Shown in pieces: positions 16,601-23,950 of a stretch of DNA of 45,287 bases (within the stretch, counting starts at the first letter, position 1; every line of letters begins with the position of its first letter). The stretch spans positions 1 to 45,287 of the forward strand of contig CADECG010000009.1 of assembly GCA_902825795.1 (NCBI GenBank), in the 5' to 3' direction. Both the position numbers and the translations under genes were made by a program. Under the pieces are notes generated by a model that saw only the letters and a list, made by a program, of their open reading frames with translations, was not told where the DNA came from and ran no database searches. This DNA comes from an uncultured Bacteroidota bacterium (GTDB lineage: Bacteria; Bacteroidota; Bacteroidia; Flavobacteriales_F; PHOS-HE28).

Positions 16601-19304
16601 TAATGTGTACTTCGATTGGCCGGGCTACGAAGGGCGCAGCCGTCGAGGCGATGCCGAGCAGGCCGCCATGCTCAACTTCAACAGCGACAAGGAGAAGTAC
16701 CACACCGGTGAGGAAGCCGAGATCGTGATCCCGAGTTCCGGTACCGGTCGTGCTCTGGTGAGCTTGGAAACGGGTAGCCGCATTCTTGATGCGCAGTGGG
16801 TGGAGTTGAACGCGAAGGAAACCCGCTACAAATTCAATATCACTGACGACATGGCGCCGAACATCTTCGTTCACGTCACCTTGGTACAACCGCACGCGAA
16901 CACCATCAACGATCTACCGATAAGGCTTTACGGTGTCATTCCTATCCTCGTTGAGGATCCCGCAACGCACATTGCGCCGGTGCTTGAAACGCCGAAGGAG
17001 ATCCGCACCGATGTACCATTCAGTGTGAGCGTTAAGGAGAAGGAAGGCCTACCGATGACCTACACATTGGCCATCGTCGACGAAGGTCTTCTGGACCTGA
17101 CACGCTTCAAGACACCCGACCCGTGGGAGGCATTCTATGCCCGCGAAGCGCTGGGCGTTCGCACATGGGACATGTACGACCAAGTGATCGGGGCTTTCGG
17201 CCGTCAACTGGAACGGGTCCTCGCGCTCGGTGGTAGTGATGACGCCGGCCCGGTGGATCCCTCACGTGTGAACAGATTCAAACCGGTGGTGCGCTTTGTT
17301 GGTCCGTTCACCATCGCGAAGAACGGCAACGCGAAACACAGCTTCACCATCAGCAACTATGTGGGCAGCGTGCGGGTGATGGTCGTTGCCACCGATGGCG
17401 CACGCGCCTACGGCAGCGCCGAAAAAGCGGTGCCGGTGAAAAAACCACTGATGCTGTTGGCAACTCTGCCCCGGGTGGTGGGTCCGGGCGAAACCGTTGA
17501 TCTGCCTGTTACCGTGTTCGCGATGGACAAGAAGATCAAGGATGTTCAGCTCCGTTTGGAAGCGAACAAGCTCTTCACACTGCAGGGCCCGGACAGGATC
17601 CAGTTGAAGTTCACGGAAGAGGGTGACCAAGTGGCCGTGTTCAAAGTGCGCATGGCCGAAACCATTGGCACCGGTAAGGTGAAAGTGATCGCCGAAGGCG
17701 CCGGTGAAAATGCGGCTGAGAGCATTGAGCTCGCCGTGCGACAGCCGAACCAACCACAAACATTCTCCGAGGAGGCGATCATTGAGCCCGGCCAGAGCTG
17801 GCAAGCGACCCCAAAACCGGTCGGCTTACCGGGTACGAACAGCGCCTACCTCGAACTCAGCACCATCCCTCCCATCGACTTTGGCCGTCGACTGAAATAC
17901 CTGATGGACTATCCACACGGTTGCGTGGAACAGACCACCAGCAAAGCGTTCCCGCAGTTGTATATCGCCGACGTTACCGAAGTGGATGCCAAGAGTGCTC
18001 AATACATGCGTAGCAACGTGGAAGCCGCGATCCGCAAGTTGCGCGAGTTCCAGAACGCGGATGGTGGATTCACCTATTGGCCTGGAAGCACTTACGTGGA
18101 CGATTGGTGCTCGGTGTATGTGGGCCACTTCCTTGCCGAAGCGGAGCGCAAAGGATTCAACGTACCCGCCCCTATGAAGAACCGCTGGCTTAGCAACCAA
18201 CGCAGTGTTGCACGCAACTGGAATTTCGCCGAGCGTGACGGATGGACGCGTCAGCATTCGCAACTGACACAAGCCTACAGGCTTTACGTGCTGGCAATGG
18301 CCAACGCATCGGAACTGGCGCCCATGAACCGTATGCGCACCATAGCGGGTTTGAGCGAGCAAGCCAAGTGGATGCTCGCCGCCGCTTACGCCGTGACCAA
18401 CAATCGCGAAGTAGCGCAGCAGCTGATCGCCGGTGTAAGCCCGCGCGTGAGTCCGTACACGGAACTCTCATGGACCTATGGCAGCGACCTGCGCGATGAA
18501 GCCATGATCGCAGAAGCACTGTTGAAGATGAACGAAAAGGCCAAAGCCGCTGGATTGATCCAGGACATTGCCAAGCGGTTGGGCTCAGAGAACTGGTACA
18601 GTACACAGAGCACCGCTTTCGGGCTGATGGCTGTGGCGCGTTTGGCAGAAGGTGGCGAACTGGGCAAGGGCATGTCGTTCGTGCTCACCCAGAACGGAAC
18701 ACCGAAAGACCGGTTCAGCGAAAAGGCCATCGTTCGTACCGACCTCACTGTGCCCGATGGCAAAACCTCAATGGGTGTGAAGAACAGTGGCAAGAACCTG
18801 CTCTATCTGCGACTGGTTCGCACAGGGACGCCACTGGCCGGTGACGAACAAGCTGAGAGCAGCGGGCTAAGCATGTCCGTGACGTACGAAACAGCGAATG
18901 GCACGGCGATCAGCGTCGACAAACTGGAACAAGGCACCGACTTCGTTGCCACCGTTACGATCACCAACCCGAGCCTGAAAGGCTACAATGAACTGGCCCT
19001 GACACAAGTGTTCCCCAGTGGTTGGGAGATCCGTAACACGCGACTGGAAGGTTCGGGTAGTGCGGTACAAGCCAGTTACTACGACTACCAGGATGTGCGG
19101 GATGATCGGGTGCTTACCTACTTCGATCTGTGGCGCGGCGGAAGCGTCACGTACAAGGTGATGCTGAATGCCTCATACGCCGGGCGCTTCTACTTACCAG
19201 GCACCCTGTGCGAGGCCATGTACGATAACTCGATCAACGCGCGATCTCAAGGCAAGTGGATAACCGTTGTACGGCCGGGCGAGGACTCCGAGGCCTCCAA
19301 ATAG
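13695..19304 (+). CDS. Bacterial alpha-2-macroglobulin family lipoprotein with thioester motif
   Basis: This very large protein (1869 residues) has a lipoprotein signal with Cys24 (CATLIAC) and the bacterial alpha-2-macroglobulin layout: several MG beta domains, a bait-region and A2M domain near 1140-1300, and the thioester domain. The thioester motif CxEQ is intact as GCVEQ with Cys1410 (PHGCVEQTTS), followed by the alpha-alpha toroid (FQNADGGFTYWPGS). Such proteins are thought to trap attacking proteases covalently after bait cleavage. A striking insertion at about 469-505 is dominated by Asp, Glu and Tyr (for example DHYYYDDYDEDYFYEEEEYD) and may bind metal or sit on the surface. The usual pbpC partner of enterobacterial A2M genes is absent; the neighbour is a divergent M1 peptidase. 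A hairpin terminator follows 24 bp after the stop. Confidence 0.93.
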   Translation: MYATTRLLRATLRAFVVCATLIACKGDPKRIEPDNAFIPYIPAFTYGHISARAPILVRLAEGHPWKDTSIAAIQELFELDPEVDGATEWLDHNTLAFRPKDRLKSDQTYDVVFRLGDIMEVPKGMEEFRFQVSTIRQSLDVRITDMQALSSTDLTWQRLLTSVYTSDDATGQDVEGCISVTQGKRNLKLMWEHEANGQFHRFSVDSVLRGERPDSVLIAWNGEKIESDIDSVLYFKVPAIGDLVLVSTNTTSAEEQFATLLFSDPLDPAQDLAGLAGISGQENVRLAIDGNKLLLYPEARLSGEHQAFVAEGLANVNQRTLGKDITVDLVFEDIKPAISLVGKGTILPSTDGLLFPFDAVNLSAVEVRVIRIYEENVAQFLQVNNIDGEHELARVGRQVLHRIIPLQGKEAPKVGRWNRHYLDLADLIKTEPGAIYRIELDFRREHSIYPCPNDKDKPRQIISAPQDIDDGEGGQWDEGSDHYYYDDYDEDYFYEEEEYDWRKREDPCSGSYFTQHHAVSRNILASDIGLIAKRGNDGSMLVAVSDLKNTAPMSGVKVDVLDKQRRNLAQLVTDGEGLVTLPKTKHKGFLLVASKGSQRGYLKLDDGNSLSLSEYEVEGEYVERGLKGFIYGERGVWRPGDSLYLSFMLQDPRKTLPKDHPVTLEITDARGRLDQKHVRTSSVNGLYSFRCATSPDAPTGYWHARVNVGGTSFHHTLRIETIKPNRLKVNIDLPERITSISRKKEQILTGNWLHGAPAKNLKARTTVTMTRGWADFKGYDKYNFDDLYTGVNTDERVVFDGQLDAAGKATFPMDISFNGRAPAAVNANFVTRIFEAGGDASTDNQRAVYLPYSSYAGVHGPDPRNAWGTLRTDTNYTFSAIAIDPDGKPLAGHALKVSVYKMERDWWWDGGYDEAASYVTSPSIRLESTQDIVTDAKGKASANVRVDRPKWGRFVVRVHDPASGHACASNVYFDWPGYEGRSRRGDAEQAAMLNFNSDKEKYHTGEEAEIVIPSSGTGRALVSLETGSRILDAQWVELNAKETRYKFNITDDMAPNIFVHVTLVQPHANTINDLPIRLYGVIPILVEDPATHIAPVLETPKEIRTDVPFSVSVKEKEGLPMTYTLAIVDEGLLDLTRFKTPDPWEAFYAREALGVRTWDMYDQVIGAFGRQLERVLALGGSDDAGPVDPSRVNRFKPVVRFVGPFTIAKNGNAKHSFTISNYVGSVRVMVVATDGARAYGSAEKAVPVKKPLMLLATLPRVVGPGETVDLPVTVFAMDKKIKDVQLRLEANKLFTLQGPDRIQLKFTEEGDQVAVFKVRMAETIGTGKVKVIAEGAGENAAESIELAVRQPNQPQTFSEEAIIEPGQSWQATPKPVGLPGTNSAYLELSTIPPIDFGRRLKYLMDYPHGCVEQTTSKAFPQLYIADVTEVDAKSAQYMRSNVEAAIRKLREFQNADGGFTYWPGSTYVDDWCSVYVGHFLAEAERKGFNVPAPMKNRWLSNQRSVARNWNFAERDGWTRQHSQLTQAYRLYVLAMANASELAPMNRMRTIAGLSEQAKWMLAAAYAVTNNREVAQQLIAGVSPRVSPYTELSWTYGSDLRDEAMIAEALLKMNEKAKAAGLIQDIAKRLGSENWYSTQSTAFGLMAVARLAEGGELGKGMSFVLTQNGTPKDRFSEKAIVRTDLTVPDGKTSMGVKNSGKNLLYLRLVRTGTPLAGDEQAESSGLSMSVTYETANGTAISVDKLEQGTDFVATVTITNPSLKGYNELALTQVFPSGWEIRNTRLEGSGSAVQASYYDYQDVRDDRVLTYFDLWRGGSVTYKVMLNASYAGRFYLPGTLCEAMYDNSINARSQGKWITVVRPGEDSEASK

Positions 19305-19327
19305 AGGAGATGCGGTGTCACAAAAGC

Positions 19328-19354
19328 AGAAGCCCCGGAAGTTCCGGGGCTTCT
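19328..19354. terminator. Hairpin terminator after the alpha-2-macroglobulin gene
   Basis: AGAAGCCCCGGAA (19328-19340) and TTCCGGGGCTTCT (19342-19354) are perfect inverted repeats around one G. The practical stem is 11 bp with loop AAGTT. The following T-rich stretch is short. It separates the convergent A2M and tRNA-Pro genes. Confidence 0.75.
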
Positions 19355-19361
19355 TCATTCG

Positions 19362-19435
19362 TCGGGGTGACTGGACTCGAACCAGCGACCCCTTGCACCC
19401 CATGCAAGTGCGCTACCGGGCTGCGCTACACCCCG
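19362..19435 (-). tRNA. tRNA-Pro (anticodon GGG)
   Basis: On the minus strand the acceptor stem is CGGGGTG/CACCCCG (7 perfect pairs). The D stem is GCGC/GCGC, the anticodon stem CTTGC/GCAAG with loop ATGGGGT (anticodon GGG), and the T stem GCTGG/CCAGT with loop TTCGAGT. The discriminator is A. CCA is not encoded; CGA follows. Confidence 0.95.
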
Positions 19436-19501
19436 AATGGGCGGCGAATCTAACAATGCGATCGATCCCGCACCGGACCTTGGGCAGCGATCGCGTTCCG
19501 A

Positions 19502-20011
19502 TCATTGACCGACCATCTCTTCCGTCACGGCCAGATCGCCTCGTTGGGCATACTCGCGCCGCACTTTCATTCGGCCGTTGCTCCTGTGGAACTCGATCTC
19601 ACCAACAGCGCCTACGTACTGTTCGGCTTCTTGTCCGTCCGTTTCGTGCAGTACCACTTCGAACTCCACCAAGCGGTCTTTTTTCGGATCCTTCTTGCAT
19701 GCTGCTCGGGTGTCTATGCGCACTTGTTTGGTAACGCAGCCGGGTTTCGAGAAGCGGAGCACGTGCACTTGATCCACCGGCAGGCATAATTTGAAGTGAC
19801 CATTGGAGCGCAGATCAACGGGGTCCTCCTCCCCATTTTGGCCCACTAGTGTCACCTTTTGCTGGCTGATGATCTCCTCCGGGGAGTACAACTCGCCTTT
19901 TATGATCACTTGCCCTTGGGACTTGGCGACGCTCCAAGAGAGCATACCCAGAAGAAGAACAAGCAGATAGGCTAACGCGCTTGGCGCTGACTTTTCGATC
20001 GAGTATTTCAT
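19502..20011 (-). CDS. Small secreted protein of unknown function
   Basis: From ATG 20011 the product is 169 residues; the open frame reaches further upstream but this start gives a clear signal peptide (MKYSIEKSAPSALAYLLVLLLGMLSWSVAKSQG). The mature part begins with a beta-rich segment (QVIIKGELYSPEEI, KVTLVGQNGEEDPVDLRSNGHFKLCLP) reminiscent of carboxypeptidase-regulatory or Ig-like sandwiches. Two further cysteines (GCVTKQ and AACKKD) could form a disulfide. The tail is charged (EIEFHRSNGRMKVRREYAQ). I recognise no family with confidence. It follows the histidine kinase gene on the same strand after 110 bp. A TACCC-N5-GGGT dyad 60 bp before its start resembles the one upstream of the response regulator, so it may be a target of that two-component system. 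Confidence 0.7.
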   Translation of the reverse strand: MKYSIEKSAPSALAYLLVLLLGMLSWSVAKSQGQVIIKGELYSPEEIISQQKVTLVGQNGEEDPVDLRSNGHFKLCLPVDQVHVLRFSKPGCVTKQVRIDTRAACKKDPKKDRLVEFEVVLHETDGQEAEQYVGAVGEIEFHRSNGRMKVRREYAQRGDLAVTEEMVGQ

Positions 20012-20070
20012 GGCTCTTGGTTTTGGTCCGATGATGAACCAAAAGTGCCATATGCAAAAACCTGAAACCA

Positions 20071-20084
20071 TACCCAGAAAGGGT
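20071..20084. promoter_or_regulatory. Candidate operator dyad upstream of the small secreted protein gene
   Basis: TACCCAGAAAGGGT has inverted arms ACCC/GGGT and is followed by GAATTTTCG. It shares arm sequence and T-rich flank with the larger dyad at 24648-24682. Its position, 60 bp upstream of ATG 20011, fits a regulator site. The assignment rests on resemblance to a single other site. Confidence 0.35.
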
Positions 20085-20121
20085 GAATTTTCGAAGCCTA
20101 CACCAGGGTTCCGGCCGAATT

Positions 20122-22236
20122 CTAACCTATGTCGGGTAGGCGCATCAGAGGGAGGTCGATGGAAACCGTCGTGCCATGACCAGGGCGACTGTCAACGTTC
20201 ACCACTCCATGGTATGCCTTTGCGCGCTCCCTGATGTTGCCCAAGCCCATGCCTTCGGAACCGGCGAGCAGATCAAAACCGGCGCCGTCATCCTCGACGA
20301 TGATGTTGAGAGCGGCCGTGGTCCGTGTGAGTTGCAACGAGAGTTCCTTGGCGTGGGCGTGCTTCATCACATTGCTAACGCACTCTTGCACCATTCGGTA
20401 AACGGCGATCTCCAGATCCTGATCGAGCCGGTCCTCCATGCCGAATACGCTCATCGATATGCTCAACTTTCCCGGCACGCTTACTGCGCTGCGAAGGTCT
20501 TCCAACGCCTTGACCAGTCCGAACTGACTGAGGGTGCCGCGTACCATATCATGGCTGATCCGACGCACTTCGCTCACCGTTTCATCCAACAAGTCGAATA
20601 CATGCTGGTACTGTTGCTGTTGTTGTAGCTCCATTTGCTCCATACGCCCTTCCAATGCGCTGAATTGCAGCTTTACGGCGCTCAGCATACTGCCGATGCG
20701 ATCGTGCAGGTCCTTACCCACGCGCTGCCGCTCCTGCTCTTGCCCTTTCATCATCGCTTCCAGCGAGCTGATCTCCTGCCTCTTGAGGAGGTCGTTCACC
20801 TCGCGGTCGTGGATGACACGCTCTTGGGTCCGCATGCGCTTCTGGGCGTTGTAGTTGCGGTATAGGACTACCGCGAGCAGGACCAATACCGCGCTGAGAC
20901 CGATAAGCCAATTGCGCTGTGCCCGTTTGGATCGTTCAGCTTCCTGCGAGATCAGCAAGTTCGCCTGTGACAGCGCCAAGGCTTGTTCCTTTTTCTCCGT
21001 TTCAAAGCCGATCTCCATCGAAGTGATCACCTCACCCCGCTTGGCCAATGACAAACTGTCCCTGAGCAGGTGGCTCCGCTTCAAGTGAGCGATGGATCCC
21101 TCGAGATCCCCGGTTTCTTCGAGGATCATGTGCATGCGCTCTTCCGCATCGGCCTCCCGCTCGCGTACCCCGGCCGTGAGCGCAAGAGCCAGTGCACTCT
21201 TGGTACTTTCCATCGCTTCATTGTACCGCCCGGCGTCCAGGTGCGCATCCGCCCTGAAGAGCATACAATCCAGCATACCCAGCGTATCACCCTTACTGCG
21301 CCGCATATCCATTGCCCGCTGGAACTCGATCAATGCCCGCTCGTGTTCTCCGATCTCCGAATACATCAGACCGATATTGGCCCGCACGTCGGCCTCCATC
21401 CCGAATCCTTCGGCACTATCCAACTGGGCCAACACATGCATGTAATACCGTATCGCCTCCTCGGGCCCCTCCGTATAGCTCTTCAGGCTCCCGATATTGA
21501 TGACCACGGTTTGCTCAACTCCCAAAAGCGCGTTCGCTCTTGCGCAATCATAAGCTTGTAAATAATGAGCCAAAGCCTCCTTGTACCCATCCTGATGGTA
21601 GGCGAGGTTGCCGCGCAAAAGGTGGACTTCACAGATCTCAGGCTGCAGCCGGTGGGCAATACAAAGTCGTTCAACCTCGATCAATCCGGCAAGTGCGCTC
21701 TCATATTTCCCCTGCGCCAGGTCAACCTCCGCAATGAGCGTAGAGACTACAGCTTCTTCACGGAAATATGCCATGTCGCGCGCCAATGTCAGGGCCGCTC
21801 TAGCAGCCTCCTTCGTGCGATCGTAAAGCTTCAGTCGATTGAGTATCCGCGTTATTTCAATGGCATAAGCCAACTTAACGTCTCTGGTTGATGAGCTGTC
21901 CATAGACCGGATCCCATCAAGTATCCTGAACGCCCGGTGCGGATCACCTTCGAACCTTGCCAGTCGTGCTGAAAGGACTTTCCTTAATTCGATGGCACCA
22001 GGATGGTTCGTTCGGGCATCCAACCTGACGAGCACCGCCCTGAGGCAACCTGTATCCCTTAAAGCGAAGCATCTATCCGCTTCGTCGATGATCGGCTTCA
22101 ATGATCGCTGCGCCCGCAAACTGAAGGCAGGAGCCAGTATGAGCAATACAAAGAGGCACCCGAGCCACGACCGAGAGGAGGTTCCCCATCGGCTGGCGAT
22201 GGGGAACCAACCACTCATCATCGCGGGATGGGTCAT
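20122..22236 (-). CDS. TPR-sensor histidine kinase of the NarL/HisKA_3 type
   Basis: ATG 22236, two bases after the upstream stop, gives 704 residues with a signal peptide (core CLFVLLILAPAFSLRAQ). Residues about 35-390 are tetratricopeptide repeats (for example GNLAYHQDGYKEALAHYLQAY and IGLMYSEIGEHERALIEFQRA), which would lie in the periplasm. A single transmembrane helix (NWLIGLSAVLVLLAVVLY) leads to a coiled-coil linker. The HisKA_3 domain has His511 in GKDLHDRIGSMLSAVKLQ, and the HATPase has an N box (QECVSNVMKHAHAKE), G1 (DDGAGFD) and G2 (GMGLGNIRERA). It should phosphorylate the LuxR-type regulator at 23951, the first gene of the same operon. The ligand is unknown; TPR sensors usually bind a protein partner. 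It lacks the receiver or HTH fusions seen in hybrid kinases. Confidence 0.93.
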   Translation of the reverse strand: MTHPAMMSGWFPIASRWGTSSRSWLGCLFVLLILAPAFSLRAQRSLKPIIDEADRCFALRDTGCLRAVLVRLDARTNHPGAIELRKVLSARLARFEGDPHRAFRILDGIRSMDSSSTRDVKLAYAIEITRILNRLKLYDRTKEAARAALTLARDMAYFREEAVVSTLIAEVDLAQGKYESALAGLIEVERLCIAHRLQPEICEVHLLRGNLAYHQDGYKEALAHYLQAYDCARANALLGVEQTVVINIGSLKSYTEGPEEAIRYYMHVLAQLDSAEGFGMEADVRANIGLMYSEIGEHERALIEFQRAMDMRRSKGDTLGMLDCMLFRADAHLDAGRYNEAMESTKSALALALTAGVREREADAEERMHMILEETGDLEGSIAHLKRSHLLRDSLSLAKRGEVITSMEIGFETEKKEQALALSQANLLISQEAERSKRAQRNWLIGLSAVLVLLAVVLYRNYNAQKRMRTQERVIHDREVNDLLKRQEISSLEAMMKGQEQERQRVGKDLHDRIGSMLSAVKLQFSALEGRMEQMELQQQQQYQHVFDLLDETVSEVRRISHDMVRGTLSQFGLVKALEDLRSAVSVPGKLSISMSVFGMEDRLDQDLEIAVYRMVQECVSNVMKHAHAKELSLQLTRTTAALNIIVEDDGAGFDLLAGSEGMGLGNIRERAKAYHGVVNVDSRPGHGTTVSIDLPLMRLPDIG

Positions 22237-22238
22237 GG

Positions 22239-23441
22239 CTATTCGCATCCATTGTACCCGCATGGATCGGAATTGTCCCACGTCCGGAGGCACGAGTGGT
22301 GCTCTGCCGATGGTTTGAGCGCTGCCGAGAGAATGTCGAGGCGACAACTGATCCCGGGATAACCGCAACCAGGATCACCGCAACATTCGAACAGCAAGCC
22401 GCATTCATTGTCCTCGTCGTACAACCAATCATCGTACGCCTGGAGTTGTTCAAGAGCCGCCTCAACAACGCGCACATACTCCGGTCCGTCATACACGGCC
22501 CGCAAACCGACGTTCACCGCCCAATAGTCGGCTTCACCTTCACATACGATACGCACATCGCTGCCGGGATTGCATTGGAAACCACCGCTGAGGCCGTGGC
22601 CGATCTCATGGGCCATGAGCAACGCGAGCAACTCGCCCTTCACCTGCCCCTGCTTATAAAACGGAGGAGGCAGGTTGATATGCATCCGCTCCGACATCGC
22701 CAATGTCGGCTCACCGGGCTCATGTGTCCTGGCATCAGCATAATCCCAACAGGTCGGCCACCAAGGATTATCGGTTTCGTCGCTGTAATGGGTAACGAAC
22801 ACCGGATACTCGGCGAACAGCAGGGAACGGATGGAAGCGATCGAGACACAGGCCCCATTGAACGGAAGTTTCCTGTCCGCGCGATCACACATGAGGACGG
22901 TCCTGGCTTGAATGTGGGGTGGTGGTGCCGGTGCCGACTGGCTAGAAGCCGTATCCGATTTCACCACTTGCTTGGACGCACGCGGCGGAAGATGTTTCAG
23001 TGTCCGAACACGTTGTTCCACCAGAATGGCGTCGCGCTCCCTGCGTTTGACGGCGAGGGAATCGCGGACGACCTGATCGAATTCCAGCAATCGACTACAG
23101 CCGCACCAGCACGGCTGAGCATCCGGTCCTTTGAACCAGAGTTGACCACTGCCGGGCAGAACTTCCGCGCACAGGGAGTCGATCCGCCCTGCTGATGCCT
23201 CACAGTAATTGGGAGGACATCGAGCGTCGGTGGCACTTGATGGTTGAGTGGAGGATGATGGCACGGAACCGAGCAGTTCCGTGATCCTCGCATCCTGTCG
23301 GCTGGTGACTTGTCCGGGATCACAGAACGACGGGGCTAGTTCACAACACCCGCTGAACACCATGCTCGCTACCGCCATGAACACGCTTTTGGCCGATCGG
23401 CTCACTGTCGCCTCTCCTCTCCTATTCGGTATGGTTCGCAT
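22239..23441 (-). CDS. Cys-rich lipoprotein with zincin metallopeptidase motif (HEIGH)
   Basis: The 400-residue product has a lipoprotein-like N-terminus (VFMAVASMVFSGC, Cys32) and more than 20 cysteines spread along the chain (CPPNYC, CWCGC, ECC), suggesting a disulfide-stabilised envelope protein. Residues 278-282 are HEIGH in LLMAHEIGHGLSGG, a zinc-metallopeptidase signature. About 20 residues later VCEGEADYWAVN could supply the third ligand, as the Glu-x-x-x-Asp segment does in M48-like peptidases. I cannot assign a named family. The region 125-165 is charged and probably helical. The gene is the third of a tight operon (12 bp after the Lys-rich protein, 2 bp before the kinase), which suggests a secreted or surface protease functionally linked to signalling, for example generating the signal seen by the TPR sensor. 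That link is inference. Confidence 0.72.
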   Translation of the reverse strand: MRTIPNRRGEATVSRSAKSVFMAVASMVFSGCCELAPSFCDPGQVTSRQDARITELLGSVPSSSTQPSSATDARCPPNYCEASAGRIDSLCAEVLPGSGQLWFKGPDAQPCWCGCSRLLEFDQVVRDSLAVKRRERDAILVEQRVRTLKHLPPRASKQVVKSDTASSQSAPAPPPHIQARTVLMCDRADRKLPFNGACVSIASIRSLLFAEYPVFVTHYSDETDNPWWPTCWDYADARTHEPGEPTLAMSERMHINLPPPFYKQGQVKGELLALLMAHEIGHGLSGGFQCNPGSDVRIVCEGEADYWAVNVGLRAVYDGPEYVRVVEAALEQLQAYDDWLYDEDNECGLLFECCGDPGCGYPGISCRLDILSAALKPSAEHHSCLRTWDNSDPCGYNGCE

Positions 23442-23453
23442 GACATAGGCCGG

Positions 23454-23912
23454 TTACCTCGAAGTTTTCTTGGCCCGCACTTTAGGCTTTGCTCCCTTCG
23501 CTTTTGCCTTCGACGTTTTTGCTTTCACTTTGGCCTTGGTCGAAGCGGACTTGGTCTTCGCCTTACCGGCACTCTTCTTTGCAGTCTTTTTTGCAACCGA
23601 ACTGACGAACACTCCTCGTCCGCCTCCCGAAGTGCCCAATACGGTCGGCCGCAATCGCTTCCTGAATGTCCCGTCGAGGTACAGTTCGATCGAAACCCCG
23701 GCATCGCCAGCACCCGCCACACGATAATGTGAAAGTCTGAAAGTATCGGTACTCGCAGGGCCCAATCCGGTCGTATAACGCAAGGTGTACGTACGCGTGC
23801 CAGCCGTGTAGGGCATTGAGGTTGGCTTATGATATCCAATAGGCTTTTGCACGGTCACTTCGTAATAGTCCCCGGGCGCGGGGTCGTTCATTGTCATATC
23901 CCAAGCAGCCAT
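23454..23912 (-). CDS. Protein with beta-rich N-domain and histone-H1-like Lys/Ala tail
   Basis: This 152-residue protein has no signal peptide, so it is probably cytoplasmic. Residues 1-100 look beta-rich (DYYEVTVQKPIGYHK, RTYTLRYTTGLG, VSIELYLDGTFRKRLRPT). From residue 107 on, the chain is a low-complexity basic tail with 18 Lys and 2 Arg in the last 46 residues, arranged as AKK, KAK and KSA units like eukaryotic H1 tails and bacterial H1-like proteins. Such tails bind nucleic acid or polyphosphate. The N-domain matches no family I recognise. It lies 38 bp after the response regulator stop and 12 bp before the metallopeptidase, inside the operon. A DNA-, RNA- or polyphosphate-binding role is inferred from composition only. 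Confidence 0.72.
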   Translation of the reverse strand: MAAWDMTMNDPAPGDYYEVTVQKPIGYHKPTSMPYTAGTRTYTLRYTTGLGPASTDTFRLSHYRVAGAGDAGVSIELYLDGTFRKRLRPTVLGTSGGGRGVFVSSVAKKTAKKSAGKAKTKSASTKAKVKAKTSKAKAKGAKPKVRAKKTSR

Positions 23913-23950
23913 GGTTTCCAGGGTTTAGGGGGTGAGGATCAGTTGTTATC

